NCBI RefSeq assembly: GCF_047601025.1
Contig: NZ_JASGJZ010000001.1
Location: 4,526,001-4,590,000, forward strand
Length of the DNA: 64,000 bases
Origin: Pseudorhodoferax sp047601025
GTDB lineage: Bacteria; Pseudomonadota; Gammaproteobacteria; Burkholderiales; Burkholderiaceae_C
Reading direction: 5' to 3'
This document shows, piece by piece, positions 46,181-55,414 of the stretch (its first letter is position 1; every line of letters begins with the position of its first letter). The notes beneath the pieces were generated by a model. That model was not told the origin of the DNA and searched no databases. It worked only from the letters and a program-made list of their open reading frames with translations. A program made the translations under genes and the position numbers.

Positions 46181-47110
46181 ATGTCCGATCTGATCCTGCA
46201 CCACTATCCGGCCTCGCCGTTCTCCGAGAAGATCCGGCTCGTGCTGGGCTACAAGCAGCTGGCCTGGCGCTCGGTGCGGGTCCCGCCGGTGTTGCCCAAG
46301 CCCGACCTGCTGGCGCTGACCGGCGGCTACCGCCGCACGCCGGTGCTGCAGATCGGCGCCGACATCTATTGCGACACCGCGCTGATCTGCGACGTGCTGG
46401 AACACCGCCAGCCGGTGCCCAGCCTGTACCCGCCGCAGCACAAGGGCCTGGCCCGCATCCTGGCGCAGTGGGCCGACACGACGCTGTTCCAGGCTGCCAT
46501 GGCCCATGCCCTGCAGCCGGCCGGCCTGGCCGACCTGTTCGGCAAGCTGCCGCCCGGAGCCGCCGAGGCCTTCGTCCAGGACCGCCGGGCCATGGGCGCG
46601 GGCCAGCCGCAGCTGCGCCCGGCCGATGCCGCGGCCGCGCTCAAGTCCTACCTGCGCCGACTGTCGGAATCGCTGGAGTCGCAGGCCTGCCTGGTCGATG
46701 CCACGCCGGGCCTGGCCGACTTCGCGGCCTACCACCCGCTGTGGTTCTGCCGCACGCGCACGCCGTCGATGGCCGGCGTCCTCGACGCCTTCCCCTCGGT
46801 GCGCGGCTGGCTGGACCGCATGGCCGCCATCGGCCACGGCCGCCCCGACGCGCTGGACAGCCGGGACGCGATCGCCATCGCGGCGGCGGCCGAGCCGCTG
46901 CCGGTGGACGGCCAGACCTTCCAGGACGAGCACGGCATCCCGCTCGGCAGCCGCGTCACCGTCGCGGCCGAGAGCTTCGGCCGCGAGGCCACCGAGGGCG
47001 AGCTCGTCGCCGCCACGCGCATGCACTACACGCTGCGCCGCCAGAGCGCGTCGGCCGGCACGGTGCACGTGCACTTTCCGCGCATCGGCTACGTGCTGCA
47101 GGCCGCCTGA
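46181..47110 (+). CDS. Glutathione S-transferase family protein
   Basis: A protein of 309 residues, about 100 longer than a typical GST. N-terminal thioredoxin-like domain: YPASPFSEKIRLVLGYKQLAW, then RRTPVLQIGADIYCDTALICDVLE. The central helical GST_C domain follows, with LADFAAYHPLWFCR. The extra C-terminal ~90 residues (PLPVDGQTFQDEHGIPLGSRVTVAAESFGREATEGELVA...) look like a separate beta-rich domain, so this is a two-part protein. ATG 46181 with GGAGGG. Substrate unknown; probable cytoplasmic detoxification enzyme. Confidence 0.85.
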   Translation: MSDLILHHYPASPFSEKIRLVLGYKQLAWRSVRVPPVLPKPDLLALTGGYRRTPVLQIGADIYCDTALICDVLEHRQPVPSLYPPQHKGLARILAQWADTTLFQAAMAHALQPAGLADLFGKLPPGAAEAFVQDRRAMGAGQPQLRPADAAAALKSYLRRLSESLESQACLVDATPGLADFAAYHPLWFCRTRTPSMAGVLDAFPSVRGWLDRMAAIGHGRPDALDSRDAIAIAAAAEPLPVDGQTFQDEHGIPLGSRVTVAAESFGREATEGELVAATRMHYTLRRQSASAGTVHVHFPRIGYVLQAA

Positions 47111-47131
47111 GGCGCCGGCGCCCCGGAGAGG

Positions 47132-50107
47132 TCAGTGCAGCCGGCGCAGCCGGCTGTGCTCGAACAGCTCGACGTGCGGCACCAGGCCGTCGGTCTGTTC
47201 CAGCGAGGCGACGTAGCGGGCCAGTTCCGGATCCTCGATGAAGCTGGCCGACGAGGTGGCGGCCAGCAGCCGGGCCGGCGCCTGGGGCCGCGCCACCGCG
47301 AAGCCCTGCACGTAGTCCACGCCGATGTCCACCAGCGAGCGCACGGTGGCCGCGTCCTCGGCCCACTCGGCCACGGTGCGCATGCCCAGGTTGCGGCCCA
47401 GGCTGACCATGGCCTCGACGATGGCCACGTTGGCCGGGTGCTTGTTCATGTTGACGATGAAGCTGCCGTCGATCTTCAGCAGGTCGGCCGGCAGTTCCTT
47501 CAGGTAGGAGAACGAGGTGTAGCCGGCGCCGAAGTCGTCCAGCGCCACCTTGGCGCCGTAGCTGCGCACCTTGTCGATGAAGCGGCGCGTGTTGTTCAGG
47601 TCGTGCAGCGCCACGCTCTCGGTGATCTCGAAGCACAGGCGGCTGGCGACGTGGATGTTCTGCGCCAGCATGGCGTAGACGTCGTGCATGAACTTCTCGT
47701 CGTTCAGCGAGGCGCCCGACAGGTTCATGCAGACGAAGCGGGTGTTGCGCAGCTGGCCGATGTGGGTGTTCAGCCAGGCGAGCACGGCCGACAGCGTCCA
47801 GCGGTCGATCACGCCCATGCGGCCGCTGTTCTCGCCGGCGGCGATCACGCGCGACGTCGGGATCGGCCGGCCGCGGCTGTCGTGCATGCGCAGCAGCACC
47901 TCGAAGTTCAGCGAGGCGTGCGGCGACGACAGCGACATGATGGGCTGCATGACCAGCGACAGGCCCTCGGTCGCCCGGCTGCCGGACAGGCGCTCGACCA
48001 GCTGCATCTCGGCCCGGTGGTCGCGGAACGCCTGCGCGTTCTTCTCGTAGATGACTAGCCCGTCGCTGTGCCCGCCCTTGGCCTCGCGGCAGGCGCGGTC
48101 GGCGGTGGAGATGACGTCCTTGGCGCGCGTGCCGGGCTGCGTGCTCACCTCGATCAGGCCGATCGAGCCGCGCACGTGGAAGGCCTTGTCGCCGACGCGG
48201 TAGGGCGTGCCGCCGATGGCCGAGACCAGGCCCTGGCAGATCACCGCGGCCAGCGGCATGCGCGTGCCGGGCATCAGGATCAGGAACTCGTCGCCGCCCA
48301 TGCGGCCCAGCGCCATGCTGCCGGACAGCATGCCGCCCATGCGCTGGCAGACCTGCTGCAGCACCTCGTCGCCGGCGTTGTGGCCGAACAGGTCGTTGAT
48401 CAGCTTGAAGCGGTCCAGGTCCAGGTAGGCCACGGCCAGCGGGCTGTCGGCGCTGGCCTCGGCCAGCGCCTGTTCCAGCGCGCGCTCGATGCCGCGCCGG
48501 TTCAGCACCTTGGTCAGCGCGTCGTTGTCGGCCATGAAGCGCAGTTCCTCGGTGGCCTGCGCGCTCTCGGTCACGTCCTGCAGCGAGCCTTCGATCTTGT
48601 CGTTGGCCAGCGCCGCCTTGACCAGGTAGCGCCGCGGGGCCTGGCCGTCGGGCGTCGCCCGGCCGCGCAGTTCCAGCGCCGCATGGCCCTGCTCGCGCAG
48701 CTGCTCCCACAGCTGGCGCCAGGCGCCTTCCTGGAAATACTGCTGCCAGGCCGCATGGTCCGGCGCCAGCGCCAGCATGCTGCGCAGCGCCGGGTTGGCG
48801 CTGGTGAAGCGGCCCTGCAGGTCCAGCGTGAACAGGCCGATCGGCATGGCCTCGAAGGTGTGCTGCAGCTGCGCCTGGGCATCCAGCCGCTGGTCGTGCT
48901 CCTGGCGCATCTGCTCGGCGATGGCCAGCGAGGCCAGCAGGCTGGAGGCGAGTGCCGCCGTCACGCTGTTGACGGCGCTGAGCAGTCCGCCTTGCAGCCC
49001 CAGCGCGGCCGCCACCACCTCGAACATGCTGGCCGCCAGCATGGTGGCCAGCGAGGCGCTGTACCACATGGCCACGCGCGAACGCGTGCGGCGCAGGATC
49101 ACCGCCAACACGAACACCAGGAGGCAGGTCGTCACGCCGGTGGCGCCCCAGAGGAAGGGCAGCACCGTGGCGTAGGGCAGCGTGGCGCCCATCGCCAGCA
49201 GCGGCGGCGCCATCCACAGGACCACGCGCACCGTGCGTTCATGGCCGATCTTGGCCAGGTCCTCGCGGAACAGCTCGCGGAACAGCGTGACGGTGACGGC
49301 CAAGCACAGCACCATGGTCATCAGCCGCATGCGCAGCAGCCATTCCGTCGGCACGGTGCGGCCCAGCCACTGCGTGTCCCAGCCGGCGGACAGCGCCCCC
49401 ATGCGCAGGTTGATCACCAGCCAGACGGCGAACAGCACGTACAGGCCGCTGCGGTTGATCAGCGCCGTGGTCAGCACGAACAGGGCCAGCACGATCAGTC
49501 CGCCGTCCAGCAGGCCGGCATTGCGGTGGAACGCCTGGGCGGAGGCGTCCAGGTCGGCGGCGGTCCAGCTGGTCATGCCGATGCGGGCCGGCCCGAAGAA
49601 GCTGGCACGGCACAGCAGCGCGGCCGGCTGGCCGGCGTGCGCCAGGTTCATCACGAAGCCGGCCTTGAGCGGCGACAGCTCGCCCTGGGTGCCCGTGCGG
49701 TCCGCGTGCCCCAGCCAGCGCAGCGTGCCGGCGTCCCAGCAGTCCATGTCCATCGCATGGCGCGACGTGAACTCGACGCTGCGGGTGGCCGGGTCGACAT
49801 GCTGCTGCACCAGCCGCACGAGCAGCCAGAACGGCTGCTCGGACAGCCGCGTCTGCTGCGACCGCACCGGCGGGTGATCGGCCAGGCGCGCCAGGGCCTG
49901 GGCGGGTTCCAGCGGCGTACCGGCTTCCAGGGCGCTGAAGGCCAGCGGCTGGCCGCCCTGTTCCTCGCCGTAGAAGTGCTGCCAGGAGAACAGCGCGACC
50001 AGGCTGACCACCAGCAGCGCCACCGGCAGGGCGTAGATGCTGAGCGTGTACAGACTGCTCTCGAGATGGACGTTCAGCCGGGAAAGCCGACGCGCAATGC
50101 TGCTCAT
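47132..50107 (-). CDS. Membrane GGDEF-EAL protein (diguanylate cyclase / phosphodiesterase)
   Basis: A protein of 991 residues. N-terminal signal/TM segment (~25-45), periplasmic domain (~45-195; 7TMR-DISM-like), then six or seven helices (~200-400), a PAS-like linker (~430-510), a GGDEF domain with intact GRMGGDEF near residue 605 and an EAL domain (~690-940). The EAL motif reads EVL (FEVLLRM), with NLSG, EITES, DDFGAGYTSFSYLK and VQGF intact, so phosphodiesterase activity is likely. No RxxD inhibitory site precedes GGDEF. ATG 50107 is chosen; the extra 24 upstream residues are not supported. Downstream of the FeeM-like gene. Confidence 0.92.
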   Translation of the reverse strand: MSSIARRLSRLNVHLESSLYTLSIYALPVALLVVSLVALFSWQHFYGEEQGGQPLAFSALEAGTPLEPAQALARLADHPPVRSQQTRLSEQPFWLLVRLVQQHVDPATRSVEFTSRHAMDMDCWDAGTLRWLGHADRTGTQGELSPLKAGFVMNLAHAGQPAALLCRASFFGPARIGMTSWTAADLDASAQAFHRNAGLLDGGLIVLALFVLTTALINRSGLYVLFAVWLVINLRMGALSAGWDTQWLGRTVPTEWLLRMRLMTMVLCLAVTVTLFRELFREDLAKIGHERTVRVVLWMAPPLLAMGATLPYATVLPFLWGATGVTTCLLVFVLAVILRRTRSRVAMWYSASLATMLAASMFEVVAAALGLQGGLLSAVNSVTAALASSLLASLAIAEQMRQEHDQRLDAQAQLQHTFEAMPIGLFTLDLQGRFTSANPALRSMLALAPDHAAWQQYFQEGAWRQLWEQLREQGHAALELRGRATPDGQAPRRYLVKAALANDKIEGSLQDVTESAQATEELRFMADNDALTKVLNRRGIERALEQALAEASADSPLAVAYLDLDRFKLINDLFGHNAGDEVLQQVCQRMGGMLSGSMALGRMGGDEFLILMPGTRMPLAAVICQGLVSAIGGTPYRVGDKAFHVRGSIGLIEVSTQPGTRAKDVISTADRACREAKGGHSDGLVIYEKNAQAFRDHRAEMQLVERLSGSRATEGLSLVMQPIMSLSSPHASLNFEVLLRMHDSRGRPIPTSRVIAAGENSGRMGVIDRWTLSAVLAWLNTHIGQLRNTRFVCMNLSGASLNDEKFMHDVYAMLAQNIHVASRLCFEITESVALHDLNNTRRFIDKVRSYGAKVALDDFGAGYTSFSYLKELPADLLKIDGSFIVNMNKHPANVAIVEAMVSLGRNLGMRTVAEWAEDAATVRSLVDIGVDYVQGFAVARPQAPARLLAATSSASFIEDPELARYVASLEQTDGLVPHVELFEHSRLRRLH

Positions 50108-50285
50108 GTCGTGGGACCGCCTTGGGCTCCGTTGAAACGGAGCTGGTCCGTCGCTTGACCAGCCCATAAATTGAAACAAATTATGAGCTCATTCGACAAA
50201 TTGCGTAGCGAATAAAGGCTGCTTCCTCCCCGCTGTTACCACCGGAACATCCCAGGACAGGCCTTATTTCACGGGCGCGGCGGCA

Positions 50286-51104
50286 CTACATGGCCATGTG
50301 GGGCATCGGCGCCGCGGCAGCAGGCCGTGCGGCGGTGTGGGCGATCCGGGGTGGTTCGCCCAGGTCGATGTCCACGTGCTGCGTGTGGAAGAAGAAGTCG
50401 AACAGCGGGTGGCGCCGCTCGCCCCAGAGCCGTTCGACGCTGGAGACCTCCAGGCACAGGATGCGGTGCGGCAGGTTGCCGACATGGGGCAGCGGCACGT
50501 AGCCGCGCGTCGGGTCGACGTCGCTGAACAGCAGGCGTTCGTACTGCCGGTCGATCGGCGCGCGCGCGGTGATGACCATCCAGTCGATCTGCTGCTGCTG
50601 GCAATACAGGAAGAAGGCCTTGAACAGCACGGTCTTGACGGCCAGGCCCTCGGTGCGCCTGGCCACGCCCAGGCGCGTCGCCTCGGCCAGCGTGGCGTGC
50701 TGCAGGTGCTCGGGCAGCGTGACCGAGCGCTCCAGCGCCAGCGGCCCGTGCAGGTTGGTCTGGATGCGCATGCTGCCCAGCGGCGTGCCGTCCAGCTTGG
50801 ATTCGGCCAGCAGCACGGCCGCGCCGTCCATGGTGTCGTAGGCCTCCGGCGTGCGCAGCGTCTCGGCGAACGCCGGCACGTGGCGGGCATAGGCGTCGTG
50901 GCGCACTTCGACGGCCTTCAGCAGGTCGTCGTGCGACCGTATCAGCCGCACGGTGAACGGCAGGCGCTCGACGTTCAGCTCGGCGGCCGGCGCGGCGCCG
51001 TGCGGGAAATGGGGGGTCATGCCGGGTGCTTGATGAAGATCCACGATCTCACTCCTGGCCCGTCTGCCGGCGCCCATCGCCGGCATCAGCGAGCCGATGT
51101 CCAT
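50286..51104 (-). CDS. FeeM-like N-acyl amino acid synthase / GNAT-fold acyltransferase
   Basis: A protein of 272 residues. The core (~45-230) resembles the autoinducer-synthase-like acyltransferase fold: FTVRLIRSHDDLLKAVEVRHDAYARHVPAF, then AVLLAESKLDGTPLGSMRIQTN, ATLAEATRLGVARRTEGLAVKTVLFKAFFLYCQQQQIDWMVITAR. FeeM makes N-acyl tyrosine from acyl-ACP. N- and C-terminal tails are Pro/His/Ala-rich. It precedes the GGDEF-EAL gene by 178 bp on the same strand, hinting at a surface-lifestyle link. The family assignment rests on pattern only. Confidence 0.6.
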   Translation of the reverse strand: MDIGSLMPAMGAGRRARSEIVDLHQAPGMTPHFPHGAAPAAELNVERLPFTVRLIRSHDDLLKAVEVRHDAYARHVPAFAETLRTPEAYDTMDGAAVLLAESKLDGTPLGSMRIQTNLHGPLALERSVTLPEHLQHATLAEATRLGVARRTEGLAVKTVLFKAFFLYCQQQQIDWMVITARAPIDRQYERLLFSDVDPTRGYVPLPHVGNLPHRILCLEVSSVERLWGERRHPLFDFFFHTQHVDIDLGEPPRIAHTAARPAAAAPMPHMAM

Positions 51105-51250
51105 GTGTGTGAGTGAATGTAAATTTCTGTACCACCCTGCAAAAGTCTCCGTTTCGATGAAGCGGATGTAGGTGTTTCGGAGACGCGGTGTCCCCTGCAG
51201 GGCTATGGCACACTGCCGCCCCTTTCTTTTGGCCGACCTCAGAACCCAGG

Positions 51251-53623
51251 ATGCAGAAGATCTACCGCCAGCTCGCCGCCGAGATCCGGATCCGCGAGGA
51301 GCAGGTCCGCGCCGCCGTCGAACTGCTCGATGGCGGCGCCACCGTGCCCTTCATCGCCCGCTACCGCAAGGAGGCGACCCAGGGCCTGGACGATGCGCAG
51401 CTGCGCGAGCTGGAGGCGCGCCTGGCCTACCTGCGCGAACTGGAGGCGCGGCGCGAGGCGGTGCTCGCCAGCATCGGGGAGCAGGGCAAGCTGACGCCCG
51501 CCCTGCGCGCGGCGATCGAGGCCGCCGCGACCAAGCAGGAGGTCGAGGACCTGTACCTGCCGTACAAGCCCAGGCGCCGCACCAAGGGCCAGATCGCGCG
51601 CGAGGCCGGGCTGGAGCCGCTGGCCGGCCTGCTGTTCGCCGACCCGGCGCGCGTGCCGGCCGACGAGGCCGCCGCCTACGTCAGGAGCGAGAAGGGCGAG
51701 AACGGCGAGGACTTCACGACCGTGCCGGCGGTGCTGGACGGCGTGCGCGACATCCTGTCCGAGCGCTGGGCCGAGGACGCCGCGCTGGTGCAGGGCCTGC
51801 GCGCCTGGCTCTGGCAGGAGGGCCTGCTGCAGAGCCGGCTGGCCAGTGGCAAGAACGAGAACGATCCCGACGTCGCCAAGTTCCGCGACTACTTCGACTA
51901 CGACGAGCCGATCGGCCGCGTGCCCTCGCACCGCGCGCTGGCGGTGTTCCGCGGCCGCGCCCAGGACATCCTGGAAGCCCGGCTGGTGGCGCCCGAGCCG
52001 CCCGGCCATGCCGGGGCGGCCAAGCCGGGCCAGGGCGTGCCCAGCCTGGCCGAAGGACGCATCGCGCTGCACCTGGGCTGGAGCCACCAGGGCCGCCCGG
52101 GCGACGACCTGCTGCGCAAGTGCGTGGCCTGGACCTGGCGCGTCAAGCTCAGCCTGTCCACCGAGCGCGAACTGTTCACGCGGCTGCGCGAGGAGGCCGA
52201 GAAGGTCGCGATCAAGGTCTTCTCCGACAACCTGCGCGACCTGCTGCTGGCCGCGCCGGCCGGCCCGCGCGTGGTCATGGGGCTGGACCCCGGCATCCGC
52301 ACCGGCGTGAAGGTCGCGGTGGTCGACGCCACCGGCAAGCTGGTGGACACCGCCACGGTCTACCCGCACGAGCCGCGCCGCGACTGGGAGGGCGCCCTGC
52401 ACACGCTGGCCCAGCTGTGCGCCCGGCACGGCGTGAACCTGATCGCGATCGGCAACGGCACGGCCAGCCGCGAGACCGACCGGCTGGCCGGCGACCTGGT
52501 CAAGCGGCTGGAACAGCTCGCGCCCGGCACGGCGCTGCAGCGCGTGGTCGTCAGCGAGGCCGGCGCCTCGGTCTACTCGGCCAGCGAATACGCCTCGCAG
52601 GAGATGCCCGACGTGGACGTGAGCCTGCGCGGCGCCGCCAGCATCGCGCGCCGGCTGCAGGATCCGCTGGCCGAGCTGGTCAAGATCGACCCCAAGTCGA
52701 TCGGCGTCGGCCAGTACCAGCACGACGTGAACCAGAGCGAGCTGGCGCGCACGCTGGAGGCCGTGGTCGAGGACTGCGTGAACGCCGTCGGCGTGGACCT
52801 GAACACCGCCAGCGTGCCGCTGCTCGCGCGCGTGTCGGGCCTGACGCCGGGCGTGGCCAAGGCCGTGGTGCGCTGGCGCGAGGCGCACGGCGCCTTCGCC
52901 AGCCGCCAGCAACTGCTGGAGGTGGCGGGCCTGGGGCCCAAGACCTTCGAGCAGAGCGCCGGCTTCCTGCGCATCCGCGGCGGCAGCAATCCGCTGGACA
53001 TGACCGGCGTGCACCCCGAGACCTACGAGGTGGTGCAGCGCATCCTGGACAAGACCGGCAAGCCGGTCGCCGAGCTGATGGGCCGCGCCGAGATGCTGCG
53101 CACGCTGCGGCCCGAGCTGTTCGCCAACGAGCGCTTCGGCGTGATCACGGTCCAGGACATCCTCGCCGAGCTGGAAAAGCCGGGCCGGGACCCGCGGCCG
53201 GATTTCAAGGTCGCGCGCTTCAACGACGGCGTGGAGGACATCAAGGACCTGCAGGAAGGCATGGTGTTGGAGGGCACCGTCAGCAACGTGGCGGCCTTCG
53301 GCGCGTTCGTCGACCTGGGCGTGCACCAGGACGGGCTGGTGCACGTGAGCCAGCTCAGCCACAAGTTCGTCAACGACGCGCGCGAGGTCGTCAAGACCGG
53401 CGACATCGTCAAGGTCAAGGTGCTGGAGGTGGACGTGGCGCGCAAGCGCATCAGCCTGACCATGAAGCTGGACGCCCCGGCCGGCGCGGCCCGCGGCGGC
53501 CTGCGCGAGAACCGCTTCGAGCGTGCCGGCAACCACCCGTGGCACGGCGGCGGCCGCCAGGAGGCGGCCCCGCCTTCGGCCATGGCCTCGGCGTTCGCCA
53601 GGCTGCAGGCCGGCAGGCGCTGA
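51251..53623 (+). CDS. tex: Transcription accessory protein Tex
   Basis: RNA-binding protein related to eukaryotic Spt6. It has 790 residues: N-terminal helical Tex domain (ATVPFIARYRKEATQGLDDAQL), YqgF-like RNase H fold (~325-450; VVMGLDPGIRTGVKVAVVD), helix-hairpin-helix motifs (~510-580; VDLNTASVPLLARVSGLTPGVAK, LLEVAGLGPKTFEQ), and S1 domain (~665-740; GMVLEGTVSNVAAFGAFVDLGVHQDGLVHVSQLS). ATG 51251. A Gly/Arg-rich tail follows S1. It precedes the HDOD gene by 19 bp. Confidence 0.97.
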   Translation: MQKIYRQLAAEIRIREEQVRAAVELLDGGATVPFIARYRKEATQGLDDAQLRELEARLAYLRELEARREAVLASIGEQGKLTPALRAAIEAAATKQEVEDLYLPYKPRRRTKGQIAREAGLEPLAGLLFADPARVPADEAAAYVRSEKGENGEDFTTVPAVLDGVRDILSERWAEDAALVQGLRAWLWQEGLLQSRLASGKNENDPDVAKFRDYFDYDEPIGRVPSHRALAVFRGRAQDILEARLVAPEPPGHAGAAKPGQGVPSLAEGRIALHLGWSHQGRPGDDLLRKCVAWTWRVKLSLSTERELFTRLREEAEKVAIKVFSDNLRDLLLAAPAGPRVVMGLDPGIRTGVKVAVVDATGKLVDTATVYPHEPRRDWEGALHTLAQLCARHGVNLIAIGNGTASRETDRLAGDLVKRLEQLAPGTALQRVVVSEAGASVYSASEYASQEMPDVDVSLRGAASIARRLQDPLAELVKIDPKSIGVGQYQHDVNQSELARTLEAVVEDCVNAVGVDLNTASVPLLARVSGLTPGVAKAVVRWREAHGAFASRQQLLEVAGLGPKTFEQSAGFLRIRGGSNPLDMTGVHPETYEVVQRILDKTGKPVAELMGRAEMLRTLRPELFANERFGVITVQDILAELEKPGRDPRPDFKVARFNDGVEDIKDLQEGMVLEGTVSNVAAFGAFVDLGVHQDGLVHVSQLSHKFVNDAREVVKTGDIVKVKVLEVDVARKRISLTMKLDAPAGAARGGLRENRFERAGNHPWHGGGRQEAAPPSAMASAFARLQAGRR

Positions 53624-53642
53624 GGCGCGGGGCAGTACGGCG

Positions 53643-54452
53643 ATGGACCTGCAGGCGCTGGTGGCATGCGGGCAGGCCCTGCCGAGCAACCCCAGGCTGG
53701 TGGCGCTGCTGCTGGGCGAGCTGGGCCGGCCCGAGCCGGAGCTGCGCAAGATCAGCCAGCTGTTCGGCGCCGATCCGGCGCTGGCCATGCGGCTGCTGCA
53801 GCTGGGCAATGCCGAGCACCGCGACGACGCGCGCGGCGTGATCAGCATCGCCCAGGCGCTGGCCCTGCTGCCGACGGCGGCGCTGCGCACGCTGGCCGGC
53901 CAGGCCGCCGCCGACAGCGGGCCGAACGCGGCGCCCGGCCTGGCGCTGCCGCAGTTCTGGCGCTACAGCCAGCAGGTGGCCCGGCTGGCGCGGGCGCTGG
54001 CCGCCAGCGTGCGGCTGCACCGCGCGGTGGCCTATGCCGCGGGCCTGGTCCACGCCATCGGCGAGCTGGTGCTGCACGCCGGCCGGCAGCAGGACATGGC
54101 GGCGCTGAACCGGGAGGCCGGCTGCTGCGATCCGCGCCGCGCGCGCTGGCAGCAGCGGCTGCTGGGCGTCAGCTACGCCGAGGTCGGCGCCGCGCTGGCG
54201 CAGCGCTGGGGGCTGCCGGTGCCGCTGGTGGACGCGCTGCGCTGGCAGCTGGCGCCGTTCGACAACCGGGTCTACGAGCCGCTGGCCGGCCTGGTGCACC
54301 TGGCCGCCTGGCGCGCCCGCGCGCAGGAGGCCGGCTTCCACGAACGGGAGCTGGCGACCAGCTTTCCGGCCGAGGTCGGGCTGGCGCTGGGGCTGGACAT
54401 CGACATGGTGCTGCAGCAGGACCCGATCGACTGGGGTGGTGCTTCCGTATGA
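53643..54452 (+). CDS. HDOD-domain protein
   Basis: A protein of 269 residues that is nearly all HDOD: LPSNPRLVALLLGELGRPEPELRKISQLFGADPALAMRLLQLGNAE, then ISIAQALALLPTAALRTL, and the degenerate HD motif AGLVHAIGELVLHAG. HDOD proteins are regulatory and lack the metal-dependent hydrolase site, often linked to c-di-GMP or motility. It is between tex and an alpha/beta hydrolase, overlapping the latter by 4 bp (ATGA). Confidence 0.85.
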   Translation: MDLQALVACGQALPSNPRLVALLLGELGRPEPELRKISQLFGADPALAMRLLQLGNAEHRDDARGVISIAQALALLPTAALRTLAGQAAADSGPNAAPGLALPQFWRYSQQVARLARALAASVRLHRAVAYAAGLVHAIGELVLHAGRQQDMAALNREAGCCDPRRARWQQRLLGVSYAEVGAALAQRWGLPVPLVDALRWQLAPFDNRVYEPLAGLVHLAAWRARAQEAGFHERELATSFPAEVGLALGLDIDMVLQQDPIDWGGASV

Positions 54453-55414
54453 AGGCGCACGACCCGCACGCGCTGCTGACACCGGCCATGCGCGGCGTGC
54501 TGGAGCGCATGCGCCGCGCCGGCCGGCCGCCGCTGCACACGCTGGCGCCGGCGCAGGCGCGCGAGGCCTATGCGCTGGGCGCCGGCGTGCTGGAACTGCC
54601 GGCCCCGGCCCTGGCGCGCGTGCAGGAGCTGCGGATGCCCGCGCGCGACGGCCAGGCGCTGGCGCTGCGGCTGGTGGCGCCGGCCGCGCAGGCGCCGCTG
54701 CCGGCGCTGCTGTACCTGCACGGCGGCGGCTTCACGATCGGCTCCATCGCCACGCACGACGTGCTGTGCCGCCGGCTCGCGCAGCTGGCCGGCTGCGCCG
54801 TGCTGTCGCTGGCGTACCGGCTGGCGCCCGAACACCCGTTCCCCACCGCCCAGCACGACGCCTGGGACGCGCTGCGATGGCTGGCCGCCCACGGCGCCGG
54901 CCTGGGGCTGGACACCACGCGTCTGGCCGTCGGCGGCGACAGCGCCGGCGGCACGCTGGCCGCGGTCTGCGCGATCCTGGCGCGCGACGCCGGCCTGCCG
55001 CTGGCGCTGCAGCTGCTGTTCTACCCGGGCTGCGCCGCGTTCCAGGACACGCCCTCGCACCGCCGCTTCGCCCAGGGCTTCCTGCTCGAGGCCGACGCCA
55101 TCGCCTGGTTCTTCGACCAGGTGCTGCCCGAGCGCGCCGCCCGGGCCGACTGGCGCTTCGCGCCGCTGAACGCGCCCGACGTGGACGGCGTCGCGCCGGC
55201 CTGGTTCGGCCTGGCCGAATGCGATCCGCTGGTGGACGAGGGCGTGGCCTACGCCGACCGGCTGCGCGCCGCCGGCGTCGCGGTGGACCTGGAGATCTAC
55301 CGCGGCGTGGTGCACGAATTCATCAAGATGGGCCGCGCCATCCCCGAGGCGCGCACGGCCCATGCCGACGCGGCGCGTGCGCTGCGCCGGGCCTTCGGAG
55401 ACGACCACCCATGA
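54449..55414 (+). CDS. Alpha/beta hydrolase, hormone-sensitive lipase type
   Basis: Esterase or lipase of 321 residues. The oxyanion motif is HGGGF at ~91-95, the nucleophile Ser165 in GGDSAGG, and later Asp (ECDPLVDEG) and His (GVVHEFIKM) complete the triad. YRLAPEHPFP is typical of the HSL family. ATG 54449 overlaps the HDOD stop; its own stop overlaps the next gene, so three genes (HDOD, esterase, thioesterase fusion) are coupled. Substrate unknown. Confidence 0.92.
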   Translation: MKAHDPHALLTPAMRGVLERMRRAGRPPLHTLAPAQAREAYALGAGVLELPAPALARVQELRMPARDGQALALRLVAPAAQAPLPALLYLHGGGFTIGSIATHDVLCRRLAQLAGCAVLSLAYRLAPEHPFPTAQHDAWDALRWLAAHGAGLGLDTTRLAVGGDSAGGTLAAVCAILARDAGLPLALQLLFYPGCAAFQDTPSHRRFAQGFLLEADAIAWFFDQVLPERAARADWRFAPLNAPDVDGVAPAWFGLAECDPLVDEGVAYADRLRAAGVAVDLEIYRGVVHEFIKMGRAIPEARTAHADAARALRRAFGDDHP

